Source of the DNA: Halictus rubicundus
Lineage: Eukaryota; Arthropoda; Insecta; Hymenoptera; Halictidae
Assembly: GCF_050948215.1 (NCBI RefSeq)
Contig: NW_027488970.1
Span: 62,001-126,000 of the forward strand
Direction of reading: 5' to 3'
Length of the DNA: 64,000 nt
A program made the translations under genes and the position numbers. Positions 16,291 through 30,700 of the stretch are shown here, piece by piece. Every line of letters starts with the position of its first letter. Positions within the stretch are counted from its first letter, which is position 1. The notes beneath the pieces are model-generated. The model saw only the letters and a list, made by a program, of their open reading frames with translations. It had not been told where the DNA came from and searched no databases.

Positions 16291-19200
16291 GATAGAGGAT
16301 AGGATAGGATAGTGGATAGGATAGGATAGAGGATAGGATAGGATAGAGGATACGATATAGGATTGGATAGGATAGAGGATAGAATAGGAGAGAGGATAGG
16401 ATAGGATAGAGGATAGGATAGGATAGATGATAGGATAGGATAGAGAATAGGATAGGATAGAGGATAGGATAGGATAGAGGATAGGATAGGATAGAGGATA
16501 GGATAGAATAGAGAATAGGATATAGGATTGGATAGGATAGCGGATAGGATAGGATAGAGGATAGGATAGGATAGAGGATAGGATAGGATAGAGGATAGGA
16601 TACGATAGAGGATAGGATAGGATAGAGGATAGGATAGGATAGAGGATAGGATAGGATAGGATAGAGGATAGGATAGGATAGAGGATAGGATATGATAGAG
16701 GATAGGATATAGGATTGGATGGAATAGAGGATAGGATAGAGGATAGGATAGGATAGAGAATAGGATATAGGATTGGATAGGATAGAGGATAGCATAGGAT
16801 AGAGGATATAATAGGATAGAGAATAGGATAGGATAGAGGATAGGATAGGATAGAGGATAGGATAGGATAGGGGATAGGATAGGATAGAGGATATGATAGG
16901 ATAGAGGATAGGATAGGATAGAGAATAGGATATAGGATTGGATAGGATAGAGGATAGAATAGGATAGAGGATAGGATAGGATAGCGGATAGGATATGTTA
17001 GAGGATAGGATAGGATAGAGGATAGGATAGGATAAACGATAGGATAGGATAGAGGATAGGATAGGATAGAGGATAGGATAGGATAGAGGATAGGATAGGA
17101 TAGAGGATAGGATAGAGGATAGGATTGGATAGGATAGAGGATAGGATAGGATAGAGAATAGGTTAGGATAGAGGATAGGATATCATAGAGGATAGGATAG
17201 GATAGAGAATAGGATATAGGATTGGATAGGATAGAGGATAGGATATGATAGAGGATAGGATAGGATAGAGGATAGGATAGGATAGAGGATAGGATAGGAT
17301 AGAGGATAGGATAGGATAGAGGATAGGATAGGATAGAGGATAGGATAGGATAGGGGATAGGATAGGATAGAGGATATGATAGGATAGAGGATAGGATAGG
17401 ATAGAGGATAGGATAGAATAGAGGATAGGATAGGATAGAGAATAGGATATAGGATTGGATAGGATAGAGGATAGAATAGGATAGAGGATAGGATAGGATA
17501 GCGGATAGGATATGTTAGAGGATAGGATAGGATAGAGGATAGGATAGGATAAACGATAGGATAGGATAGAGGATAGGATAGGATAGAGGATAGGATAGAG
17601 GATAGGATTGGATAGGATAGAGGATAGGATAGGATAGAGAATAGGTTAGGATAGAGGATAGGATATCATAGAGGATAGGATAGGATAGAGAATAGGATAT
17701 AGGATTGGATAGGATAGAGGATAGGATATGATAGAGGATAGGATAGGATAGAGGATAGGATAGGATAGAGGATAGGATAGGATAGAGGATAGGATAGGAT
17801 AGAGGATAGGATAGGATAGAGAATAGGATAGGATAGAGGATAGGATAGGATAGAGGATAGGATAGGATAAACGATAGGATAGGATAGAGGATAGGATATG
17901 ATAGAGGATAGGATAAGATAGAGGATAGGATAGGATAGGATAGAGGATAGGATAGGATAGAGGATAGGATAGGATAGAGGATAAGATAGGATAGAGGATA
18001 GGATCGGATGGAGAATAGGATAGGATAGAGGATAGGATAGGATAGAGAATAGGATAGGATAGAGGATAATATACGATAGAGGATAGGATAGGATAGAGGA
18101 TAGGATAGGATAGAGAATAGGATAGGATAGAGGATAGGATAGGATAATCGGTAGGATAGGATAGAGGATACGATAGGATAGAGGATAGGATAGGATAGAG
18201 GATAGGATAGGATAGTGGATAGGATAGGATAGAGGATAGGATAGGATAGAGGATAGGATACGATAGAGGATAGCATAGGATAGAGGATAGGATAGGATAG
18301 AGAATAGGATAGGATAGAGCATAGGATAGGATAAACGATAGGATAGGATAGAGGATACGATAGGATAGAGGATACGATAGGATAGAGGATAGGATAGGAT
18401 AGAGGATAGGATACGATAGGATAGAGGATAGGATGGGATAGAGGATAGGATCTGATAGAGGATAGGATAGGGTAGAGGATAGGATAGGATGGAGAATAGG
18501 ATATAGGATTGGATAGGATAGAGGATAGGATAGAGGATAGGATAGGATAGGATAGAGGATAGGATAGGATCGAGAATAGGTTAGGATAGAGGATAGGATA
18601 TCATAGAGGATAGGATAGGATAGAGAATAGGATATAGGATTGGATAGGATAGAGGATAGTATAGGATAGAGGATAGGATAGGATAGAGGATAGGATAGGA
18701 TAGAGGATAGGATAGGATAGGATAGGATAGAGGATAGGATAGGATAGAGGATAGGATAGGATAGTGGATAGGATAGGATAGAGGATAGGATAGGATAGAG
18801 GATAGGATAGGATAGAGGATAGGATAGGATAGAGGATAGGATAGGATAGAGGATAGGATAGGATAGAGGATAGGATAGGATAGAGAATAGGTTAGGATAG
18901 AGGATAGGATATCATAGAGGATAGGATAGGATAGAGAATAGGATATAGGATTGGATAGGATAGAGGATAGAATAGGATAGAGGATAGGATAGGATAGAGG
19001 ATAGGATAGGATAGAGGATAGGATAGGATAGAGGATAGGATATGATAGAGGATTGGATAGGATAGAGGATAGGATAGGATAGAGTATAGGATAGGATAGA
19101 GGATAGGATACGATAGAGGATAGCATAGGATAGAGGATAGGATAGGATAGAGAATAGGATAGGATAGAGGATAGGATAGGATAGAGGATAGGATAGGATA

Positions 19201-21680
19201 GAGGATAGGATAGGATAGTGGATAGGATAGGATAGAGGATAGGATAGGATAGAGGATACGATATAGGATTGGATAGGATAGAGGATAGAATAGGAGAGAG
19301 GATAGGATAGGATAGAGGATAGGATAGGATAGATGATAGGATAGGATAGAGAATAGGATAGGATAGAGGATAGGATAGGATAGAGGATAGGATAGGATAG
19401 AGGATAGGATAGAATAGAGAATAGGATATAGGATTGGATAGGATAGCGGATAGGATAGGATAGAGGATAGGATAGGATAGAGGATAGGATAGGATAGAGG
19501 ATAGGATACGATAGAGGATAGGATAGGATAGAGGATAGGATAGGATAGAGGATAGGATAGGATAGGATAGAGGATAGGATAGGATAGAGGATAGGATATG
19601 ATAGAGGATAGGATATAGGATTGGATGGAATAGAGGATAGGATAGAGGATAGGATAGGATAGAGAATAGGATATAGGATTGGATAGGATAGAGGATAGCA
19701 TAGGATAGAGGATATAATAGGATAGAGAATAGGATAGGATAGAGGATAGGATAGGATAGAGGATAGGATAGGATAGGGGATAGGATAGGATAGAGGATAT
19801 GATAGGATAGAGGATAGGATAGGATAGAGAATAGGATATAGGATTGGATAGGATAGAGGATAGAATAGGATAGAGGATAGGATAGGATAGCGGATAGGAT
19901 ATGTTAGAGGATAGGATAGGATAGAGGATAGGATAGGATAAACGATAGGATAGGATAGAGGATAGGATAGGATAGAGGATAGGATAGGATAGAGGATAGG
20001 ATAGGATAGAGGATAGGATAGGATAGAGGATAGGATAGAGGATAGGATTGGATAGGATAGAGGATAGGATAGGATAGAGAATAGGTTAGGATAGAGGATA
20101 GGATATCATAGAGGATAGGATAGGATAGAGAATAGGATATAGGATTGGATAGGATAGAGGATAGGATATGATAGAGGATAGGATAGGATAGAGGATAGGA
20201 TAGGATAGAGGATAGGATAGGATAGAGGATAGGATAGGATAGAGGATAGGATAGGATAGAGGATAGGATAGGATAGGGGATAGGATAGGATAGAGGATAT
20301 GATAGGATAGAGGATAGGATAGGATAGAGGATAGGATAGAATAGAGGATAGGATAGGATAGAGAATAGGATATAGGATTGGATAGGATAGAGGATAGAAT
20401 AGGATAGAGGATAGGATAGGATAGCGGATAGGATATGTTAGAGGATAGGATAGGATAGAGGATAGGATAGGATAAACGATAGGATAGGATAGAGGATAGG
20501 ATAGGATAGAGGATAGGATAGAGGATAGGATTGGATAGGATAGAGGATAGGATAGGATAGAGAATAGGTTAGGATAGAGGATAGGATATCATAGAGGATA
20601 GGATAGGATAGAGAATAGGATATAGGATTGGATAGGATAGAGGATAGGATATGATAGAGGATAGGATAGGATAGAGGATAGGATAGGATAGAGGATAGGA
20701 TAGGATAGAGGATAGGATAGGATAGAGGATAGGATAGGATAGAGAATAGGATAGGATAGAGGATAGGATAGGATAGAGGATAGGATAGGATAAACGATAG
20801 GATAGGATAGAGGATAGGATATGATAGAGGATAGGATAAGATAGAGGATAGGATAGGATAGGATAGAGGATAGGATAGGATAGAGGATAGGATAGGATAG
20901 AGGATAAGATAGGATAGAGGATAGGATCGGATGGAGAATAGGATAGGATAGAGGATAGGATAGGATAGAGAATAGGATAGGATAGAGGATAATATACGAT
21001 AGAGGATAGGATAGGATAGAGGATAGGATAGGATAGAGAATAGGATAGGATAGAGGATAGGATAGGATAATCGGTAGGATAGGATAGAGGATACGATAGG
21101 ATAGAGGATAGGATAGGATAGAGGATAGGATAGGATAGTGGATAGGATAGGATAGAGGATAGGATAGGATAGAGGATAGGATACGATAGAGGATAGCATA
21201 GGATAGAGGATAGGATAGGATAGAGAATAGGATAGGATAGAGCATAGGATAGGATAAACGATAGGATAGGATAGAGGATACGATAGGATAGAGGATACGA
21301 TAGGATAGAGGATAGGATAGGATAGAGGATAGGATACGATAGGATAGAGGATAGGATGGGATAGAGGATAGGATCTGATAGAGGATAGGATAGGGTAGAG
21401 GATAGGATAGGATGGAGAATAGGATATAGGATTGGATAGGATAGAGGATAGGATAGAGGATAGGATAGGATAGGATAGAGGATAGGATAGGATCGAGAAT
21501 AGGTTAGGATAGAGGATAGGATATCATAGAGGATAGGATAGGATAGAGAATAGGATATAGGATTGGATAGGATAGCGGATAGTATAGGATAGAGGATAGG
21601 ATAGGATAGAGGATAGGATAGGATAGAGGATAGGATAGGATAGGATAGGATAGAGGATAGGATAGGATAGAGGATAGGAT
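14400..21680. repeat. 2.9-kb satellite unit in about 2.5 tandem copies
   Basis: The same marker order occurs at about 14.4-17.3 kb, 17.3-20.2 kb and 20.2-21.68 kb. The first offset is exactly 2,906 bp (AGGGGATAGG at about 14445 and 17351, TAAACGAT at 17033 and 19939). The next is 2,923 bp, that is 2,906 + 17, with the extra 17-bp unit arising near 17.1/20.0 kb. The third copy departs from the second near 21.68 kb. Boundaries are approximate. Confidence 0.75.
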
Positions 21681-24600
21681 AGGATAGTGGATAGGATACG
21701 ATAGAGGATAGCATAGGATAGAGGATAGGATAGGATAGAGAATAGGATAGGATAGAGCATAGGATAGGATAAACGATAGGATAGGATAGAGGATACGATA
21801 GGATAGAGGATACGATAGGATAGAGGATAGGATAGGATAGAGGATAGGATACGATAGGATAGAGGATAGGATGGGATAGAGGATAGGATCTGATAGAGGA
21901 TAGGATAGGGTAGAGGATAGGATAGGATGGAGAATAGGATATAGGATTGGATAGGATAGAGGATAGGATAGAGGATAGGATAGGATAGGATAGAGGATAG
22001 GATAGGATCGAGAATAGGTTAGGATAGAGGATAGGATATCATAGAGGATAGGATAGGATAGAGAATAGGATATAGGATTGGATAGGATAGCGGATAGTAT
22101 AGGATAGAGGATAGGATAGGATAGAGGATAGGATAGGATAGAGGATAGGATAGGATAGGATAGGATAGAGGATAGGATAGGATAGAGGATAGGATAGGAT
22201 AGTGGATAGGATAGGATAGAGGATAGGATAGGATAGAGGATAGGATAGGATAGAGGATAGGATAGGATAGAGGATAGGATAGGATAGAGGATAGGATAGG
22301 ATAGAGGATAGGATAGGATAGAGAATAGGTTAGGATAGAGGATAGGATATCATAGAGGATAGGATAGGATAGAGAATAGGATATAGGATTGGATAGGATA
22401 GAGGATAGAATAGGATAGAGGATAGGATAGGATAGAGGATAGGATAGGATAGAGGATAGGATAGGATAGAGGATAGGATATGATAGAGGATTGGATAGGA
22501 TAGAGGATAGGATAGGATAGAGGATAGGATAGGATAGAGGATAGGATACGATAGAGGATAGCATAGGATAGAGGATAGGATAGGATAGAGAATAGGATAG
22601 GATAGAGGATAGGATAGGATAGAGGATAGGATAGGATAGAGGATAGGATAGGATAGGGGATAGGATAGGATAGAGGATATGATAGGATAGAGGATAGGAT
22701 AGGATAGAGGATAGGATAGGATAGGATGGAGGATAGGATAGGATAGAGAATAGGTTAGGATAGAGGATAGGATATCATAGAGGATAGGATAGGATAGAGA
22801 ATAGGATATAGGATTGGATAGGATAGAGGATAGAATAGGATAGAGGATAGGATAGGATAGAGGATAGGATAGGATACAGGATAGGATAGGATAGAGGATA
22901 GGATAGGATAGAGAATAGGATAGGATAGAGGATAGGATAGGATAGAGAATAGGATAGGATAGAGGATAGGATAGGATAGAGGATAGGATAGGATAGAGGA
23001 TAGGATAGGATAGAGGATAGTATAGGATAGAGGATAGGATATCATAGAGGATAGGATAGGATAGAGAATAGGATATAGGATTGGATAGGATAGCGGATAG
23101 GATAGGATAGAGGATAGGATAGGATAAAGGATAGGATACGATAGAGGATAGCATAGGATAGAGGATAGGATAGGATAGAGAATAGGATAGGATAGAGGAT
23201 AGGATAGGATAGAGGATAGGATAGGATAGGGGATAGGATAGGATAGAGGATATGATAGGATAGAGGATAGGATAGGATAGAGGATAGGATAGAATAGAGG
23301 ACAGGATAGGATAGAGAATAGGATATAGGATTGGATAGGATAGAGGATAGAATAGGATAGAGGATAGGATAGGATAGCGGATAGGATATGTTAGAGGATA
23401 GGATAGGATAGAGGATATTATAGGATAAACGATAGGATAGGATAGAGGATAGAGGATAGGATAGAGGATAGGATAGAGGATAGGATAGAGGATAGGATAG
23501 GATAGAGAATAGGTTGGGATAGAGGATAGGATATCATAGAGGATAGGATAGGATAGAGGATAGGATAGGATAGAGGATAGGATAGGATAGAGGATAGGAT
23601 AGGATAGAGGATAGGATAGGATAGAGGATAGGATAGGATAGAGAATAGGATAGGATAGAGGATAGGATAGGATAGAGGATAGGATAGGATAAACGATAGG
23701 ATAGGATAGAGGATAGGATATGATAGAGGATAGGATAAGATAGAGGATAGGATAGGATAGGATAGAGGATAGGATAGGATAGAGGATAAGATAGGATAGA
23801 GGATAGGATCGGATGGAGAATAGGATAGGATAGAGGATAGGATAGGATAGAGAATAGGATAGGATAGAGAATAGGATACGATAGAGGATAGGATAGGATA
23901 AACGATAGGATAGGATAGAGGATAGGATATGATAGAGGATAGGATAAGATAGAGGATAGGATAGGATAGGATAGAGGATAGGATAGGATAGAGGATAGGA
24001 TAGGATAGAGGATAAGATAGGATAGAGGATAGGATCGGATGGAGAATAGGATAGGATAGAGGATAGGATACGATAGAGGATAGGATAGGATAGAGGATAG
24101 GATAGGATAGAGGATAGGATAGGATAGGATAGAGGATAGGATAGGATAGAGGATAGGATATGATAGAGGATAGGATATAGGATTGGATATAATAGAGGAT
24201 AGGATAGAGGATAGGATAGGATAGAAAATAGGATAGGATAGAGCATAGGATAGGATAAACGATAGGATAGGATAGAGGATACGATAGGATAGAGGATACG
24301 ATAGGATAGAGGATAGGATAGGATAGAGGATAGGATACGATAGGATAGAGGATAGGATACGATAGAGGATAGTATAGGATAGAGGATAGGATATCATAGA
24401 GGATAGGATAGGATAGAGAATAGGATATAGGATTGGATAGGATAGCGGATAGGATAGGATAGAGGATAGGATAGGATAAAGGATAGGATACGATAGAGGA
24501 TAGGATAGGATAGAGGATAGGATAGGATAGAGAATAGGATAGGATAGAGGATAGGATAGGATAAACGGTAGGATAGGATAGAGGATACGATAGGATAGAC

Positions 24601-27600
24601 GATAGGATAGGATAGAGGATAGGATAGGATAGTGGATAGGATAGGATAGAGGATAGGATAGGATAGAGGATACGATATAGGATTGGATAGGATAGAGGAT
24701 AGAATAGGAGAGAGGATAGGATAGGATAGAGGATAGGATAGGATAGATGATAGGATAGGATAGAGAATAGGATAGGATAGAGGATAGGATAGGATAGAGG
24801 ATAGGATAGGATAGAGGATAGGATAGAATAGAGAATAGGATATAGGATTGGATAGGATAGCGGATAGGATAGGATAGAGGATAGGATAGGATAGAGGATA
24901 GGATAGGATAGAGGATAGGATACGATAGAGGATAGGATAGGATAGAGGATAGGATAGGATAGAGGATAGGATAGGATAGGATAGAGGATAGGATAGGATA
25001 GAGGATAGGATATGATAGAGGATAGGATATAGGATTGGATGGAATAGAGGATAGGATAGAGGATAGGATAGGATAGAGAATAGGATATAGGATTGGATAG
25101 GATAGAGGATAGCATAGGATAGAGGATATAATAGGATAGAGAATAGGATAGGATAGAGGATAGGATAGGATAGAGGATAGGATAGGATAGGGGATAGGAT
25201 AGGATAGAGGATATGATAGGATAGAGGATAGGATAGGATAGAGGATAGGATAGAATAGAGGATAGGATAGGATAGAGAATAGGATATAGGATTGGATAGG
25301 ATAGAGGATAGAATAGGATAGAGGATAGGATAGGATAGCGGATAGGATATGTTAGAGGATAGGATAGGATAGAGGATAGGATAGGATAAACGATAGGATA
25401 GGATAGAGGATAGGATAGGATAGAGGATAGGATAGAGGATAGGATTGGATAGGATAGAGGATAGGATAGGATAGAGAATAGGTTAGGATAGAGGATAGGA
25501 TATCATAGAGGATAGGATAGGATAGAGAATAGGATATAGGATTGGATAGGATAGAGGATAGGATATGATAGAGGATAGGATAGGATAGAGGATAGGATAG
25601 GATAGAGGATAGGATAGGATAGAGGATAGGATAGGATAGAGGATAGGATAGGATAGAGAATTGGATAGGATAGAGGATAGGATAGGATAGAGGATAGGAT
25701 AGGATAGAGGATAGGATAGGATAGGATAGAGGATAGGATAGGATAGAGGATAGGATATGATAGAGGATAGGATATAGGATTGGATGGAATAGAGGATAGG
25801 ATAGAGGATAGGATAGGATAGAGAATAGGATATAGGATTGGATAGGATAGAGGATAGCATAGGATAGAGGATAGGATAGGATAGAGAATAGGATAGGATA
25901 GAGGATAGGATAGGATAGAGGATAGGATAGGATAGGGGATAGGATAGGATAGAGGATATGATAGGATAGAGGATAGGATAGGATAGAGGATAGGATAGAA
26001 TAGAGGATAGGATAGGATAGAGAATAGGATATAGGATTGGATAGGATAGAGGATAGAATAGGATAGAGGATAGGATAGGATAGCGGATAGGATATGTTAG
26101 AGGATAGGATAGGATAGAGGATAGGATAGGATAAACGATAGGATAGGATAGAGGATAGGATAGGATAGAGGATAGGATAGAGGATAGGATTGGATAGGAT
26201 AGAGGATAGGATAGGATAGAGAATAGGTTAGGATAGAGGATAGGATATCATAGAGGATAGGATAGGATAGAGAATAGGATATAGGATTGGATAGGATAGA
26301 GGATAGGATATGATAGAGGATAGGATAGGATAGAGGATAGGATAGGATAGAGGATAGGATAGGATAGAGGATAGGATAGGATAGAGGATAGGATAGGATA
26401 GAGAATAGGATAGGATAGAGGATAGGATAGGATAGAGGATAGGATAGGATAAACGATAGGATAGGATAGAGGATAGGATATGATAGAGGATAGGATAAGA
26501 TAGAGGATAGGATAGGATAGGATAGAGGATAGGATAGGATAGAGGATAGGATAGGATAGAGGATAAGATAGGATAGAGGATAGGATCGGATGGAGAATAG
26601 GATAGGATAGAGGATAGGATAGGATAGAGAATAGGATAGGATAGAGGATAATATACGATAGAGGATAGGATAGGATAGAGGATAGGATAGGATAGAGAAT
26701 AGGATAGGATAGAGGATAGGATAGGATAATCGGTAGGATAGGATAGAGGATACGATAGGATAGAGGATAGGATAGGATAGAGGATAGGATAGGATAGTGG
26801 ATAGGATAGGATAGAGGATAGGATAGGATAGAGGATAGGATACGATAGAGGATAGCATAGGATAGAGGATAGGATAGGATAGAGAATAGGATAGGATAGA
26901 GCATAGGATAGGATAAACGATAGGATAGGATAGAGGATACGATAGGATAGAGGATACGATAGGATAGAGGATAGGATAGGATAGAGGATAGGATACGATA
27001 GGATAGAGGATAGGATGGGATAGAGGATAGGATCTGATAGAGGATAGGATAGGGTAGAGGATAGGATAGGATGGAGAATAGGATATAGGATTGGATAGGA
27101 TAGAGGATAGGATAGAGGATAGGATAGGATAGGATAGAGGATAGGATAGGATCGAGAATAGGTTAGGATAGAGGATAGGATATCATAGAGGATAGGATAG
27201 GATAGAGAATAGGATATAGGATTGGATAGGATAGAGGATAGTATAGGATAGAGGATAGGATAGGATAGAGGATAGGATAGGATAGAGGATAGGATAGGAT
27301 AGGATAGGATAGAGGATAGGATAGGATAGAGGATAGGATAGGATAGTGGATAGGATAGGATAGAGGATAGGATAGGATAGAGGATAGGATAGGATAGAGG
27401 ATAGGATAGGATAGAGGATAGGATAGGATAGAGGATAGGATAGGATAGAGGATAGGATAGGATAGAGAATAGGTTAGGATAGAGGATAGGATATCATAGA
27501 GGATAGGATAGGATAGAGAATAGGATATAGGATTGGATAGGATAGAGGATAGAATAGGATAGAGGATAGGATAGGATAGAGGATAGGATAGGATAGAGGA

Positions 27601-27778
27601 TAGGATAGGATAGAGGATAGGATATGATAGAGGATTGGATAGGATAGAGGATAGGATAGGATAGAGTATAGGATAGGATAGAGGATAGGATACGATAGAG
27701 GATAGCATAGGATAGAGGATAGGATAGGATAGAGAATAGGATAGGATAGAGGATAGGATAGGATAGAGGATAGGATAG
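19190..27778. repeat. higher-order satellite repeat, copy 2 (period 11,488 bp)
   Basis: Second copy of the block at 7.72-16.29 kb. The complete unit runs from about 7.7 to 19.2 kb, so this copy is only about three quarters of a unit. It departs from copy 1 near 27,778, where it reads AGGGTAGAGG instead of continuing the 17-bp run. The offset of 11,488 equals 5,659 + 2,906 + 2,923, the internal spacings of a sub-block found near 8.95, 14.6, 17.5 and 20.4 kb. The large unit therefore contains the 2.9-kb duplications. Confidence 0.8.
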
Positions 27779-30700
27779 GGTAGAGGATAGGATAGGATAG
27801 GGGATAGGATAGGATAGAGGATATGATAGGATAGAGGATAGGATAGGATAGAGGATAGGATAGGATAGGATGGAGGATAGGATAGGATAGAGAATAGGTT
27901 AGGATAGAGGATAGGATATCATAGAGGATAGGATAGGATAGAGGATAGGATAGGATACAGGATAGGATAGGATAGAGGATAGGATAGGATAGAGAATAGG
28001 ATAGGATAGAGGATAGGATAGGATAGAGAATAGGATAGGATAGAGGATAGGATAGGATAGAGGATAGGATAGGATAGAGGATAGGATAGGATAGAGGATA
28101 GTATAGGATAGAGGATAGGATATCATAGAGGATAGGATAGGATAGAGAATAGGATATAGGATTGGATAGGATAGCGGATAGGATAGGATAGAGGATAGGA
28201 TAGGATAAAGGATAGGATACGATAGAGGATAGCATAGGATAGAGGATAGGATAGGATAGAGAATAGGATAGGATAGAGGATAGGATAGGATAGAGGATAG
28301 GATAGGATAGGGGATAGGATAGGATAGAGGATATGATAGGATAGAGGATAGGATAGGATAGAGGATAGGATAGAATAGAGGACAGGATAGGATAGAGAAT
28401 AGGATATAGGATTGGATAGGATAGAGGATAGAATAGGATAGAGGATAGGATAGGATAGCGGATAGGATATGTTAGAGGATAGGATAGGATAGAGGATATT
28501 ATAGGATAAACGATAGGATAGGATAGAGGATAGGATAGAGGATAGGATAGAGGATAGGATAGGATAGAGAATAGGTTGGGATAGAGGATAGGATATCATA
28601 GAGGATAGGATAGGATAGAGAATAGGATATAGGATTGGATAGGATAGAGGATAGGATATGATAGAGGATAGGATAGGATAGAGGATAGGATAGGATAGAG
28701 GATAGGATAGGATAGAGGATAGGATAGGATAGAGGATAGGATAGGATAGAGGATAGGATAGGATAGAGGATAGGATAGGATAGAGGATAGGATAGGATAG
28801 AGGATAGGATAGGATAGAGGATAGGATAGGATAGAGAATAGGATAGGATAGAGGATAGGATAGGATAGAGGATAGGATAGGATAAACGATAGGATAGGAT
28901 AGAGGATAGGATATGATAGAGGATAGGATAAGATAGAGGATAGGATAGGATAGGATAGAGGATAGGATAGGATAGAGGATAAGATAGGATAGAGGATAGG
29001 ATCGGATGGAGAATAGGATAGGATAGAGGATAGGATAGGATAGAGAATAGGATAGGATAGAGAATAGGATACGATAGAGGATAGGATAGGATAAACGATA
29101 GGATAGGATAGAGGATAGGATATGATAGAGGATAGGATAAGATAGAGGATAGGATAGGATAGGATAGAGGATAGGATAGGATAGAGGATAGGATAGGATA
29201 GAGGATAAGATAGGATAGAGGATAGGATCGGATGGAGAATAGGATAGGATAGAGGATAGGATACGATAGAGGATAGGATAGGATAGAGGATAGGATAGGA
29301 TAGAGGATAGGATAGGATAGGATAGAGGATAGGATAGGATAGAGGATAGGATATGATAGAGGATAGGATATAGGATTGGATATAATAGAGGATAGGATAG
29401 AGGATAGGATAGGATAGAAAATAGGATAGGATAGAGCATAGGATAGGATAAACGATAGGATAGGATAGAGGATACGATAGGATAGAGGATACGATAGGAT
29501 AGAGGATAGGATAGGATAGAGGATAGGATACGATAGGATAGAGGATAGGATAGGATAGAGGATAGGATAGGATAGGATAGGATAGAGGATAGGATAGGAT
29601 AGAGGATAGGATAGGATAGTGGATAGGATAGGATAGAGAATAGGATAGGATAGAGGATAGGATAGGATAGAGGATAGGATAGGATAGAGGATAGGATAGG
29701 ATAGAGGATAGGATAGGATAGAGAATAGGTTAGGATAGAGGATAGGATATCATAGAGGATAGGATAGGATAGAGAATAGGATATAGGATTGGATAGGATA
29801 GAGGATAGAATAGGATAGAGGATAGGATAGGATAGAGGATAGGATAGGATAGAGGATAGGATAGGATAGAGGATAGGATATGATAGAGGATTGGATAGGA
29901 TAGAGGATAGGATAGGATAGAGGATAGGATAGGATAGAGGATAGGATACGATAGAGGATAGCATAGGATAGAGGATAGGATAGGATAGAGAATAGGATAG
30001 GATAGAGGATAGGATAGGATAGAGGATAGGATAGGATAGAGGATAGGATAGGATAGAGGATAGGATAGGATAGAGGATAGGATAGGATAGAGAATAGGTT
30101 AGGATAGAGGATAGGATATCATAGAGGATAGGATAGGATAGAGAATAGGATATAGGATTGGATAGGATAGAGGATAGAATAGGATAGAGGATAGGATAGG
30201 ATAGAGGATAGGATAGGATAGAGGATAGGATAGGATAGAGGATAGGATAGGATAGAGGATTGGATAGGATAGAGGATAGGATAGGATAGAGGATAGGATA
30301 GGATAGAGGATAGGATACGATAGAGGATAGCATAGGATAGAGGATAGGATAGGATAGAGAATAGGATAGGATAGAGGATAGGATAGGATAGAGGATAGGA
30401 TAGGATAGAGGATAGGATAGGATAGGGGATAGGATAGGATAGAGGATATGATAGGATAGAGGATAGGATAGGATAGAGGATAGGATAGGATAGGATGGAG
30501 GATAGGATAGGATAGAGAATAGGTTAGGATAGAGGATAGGATATCATAGAGGATAGGATAGGATAGAGAATAGGATATAGGATTGGATAGGATAGAGGAT
30601 AGAATAGGATAGAGGATAGGATAGGATAGAGGATAGGATAGGATACAGGATAGGATAGGATAGAGGATAGGATAGGATAGAGAATAGGATAGGATAGAGG

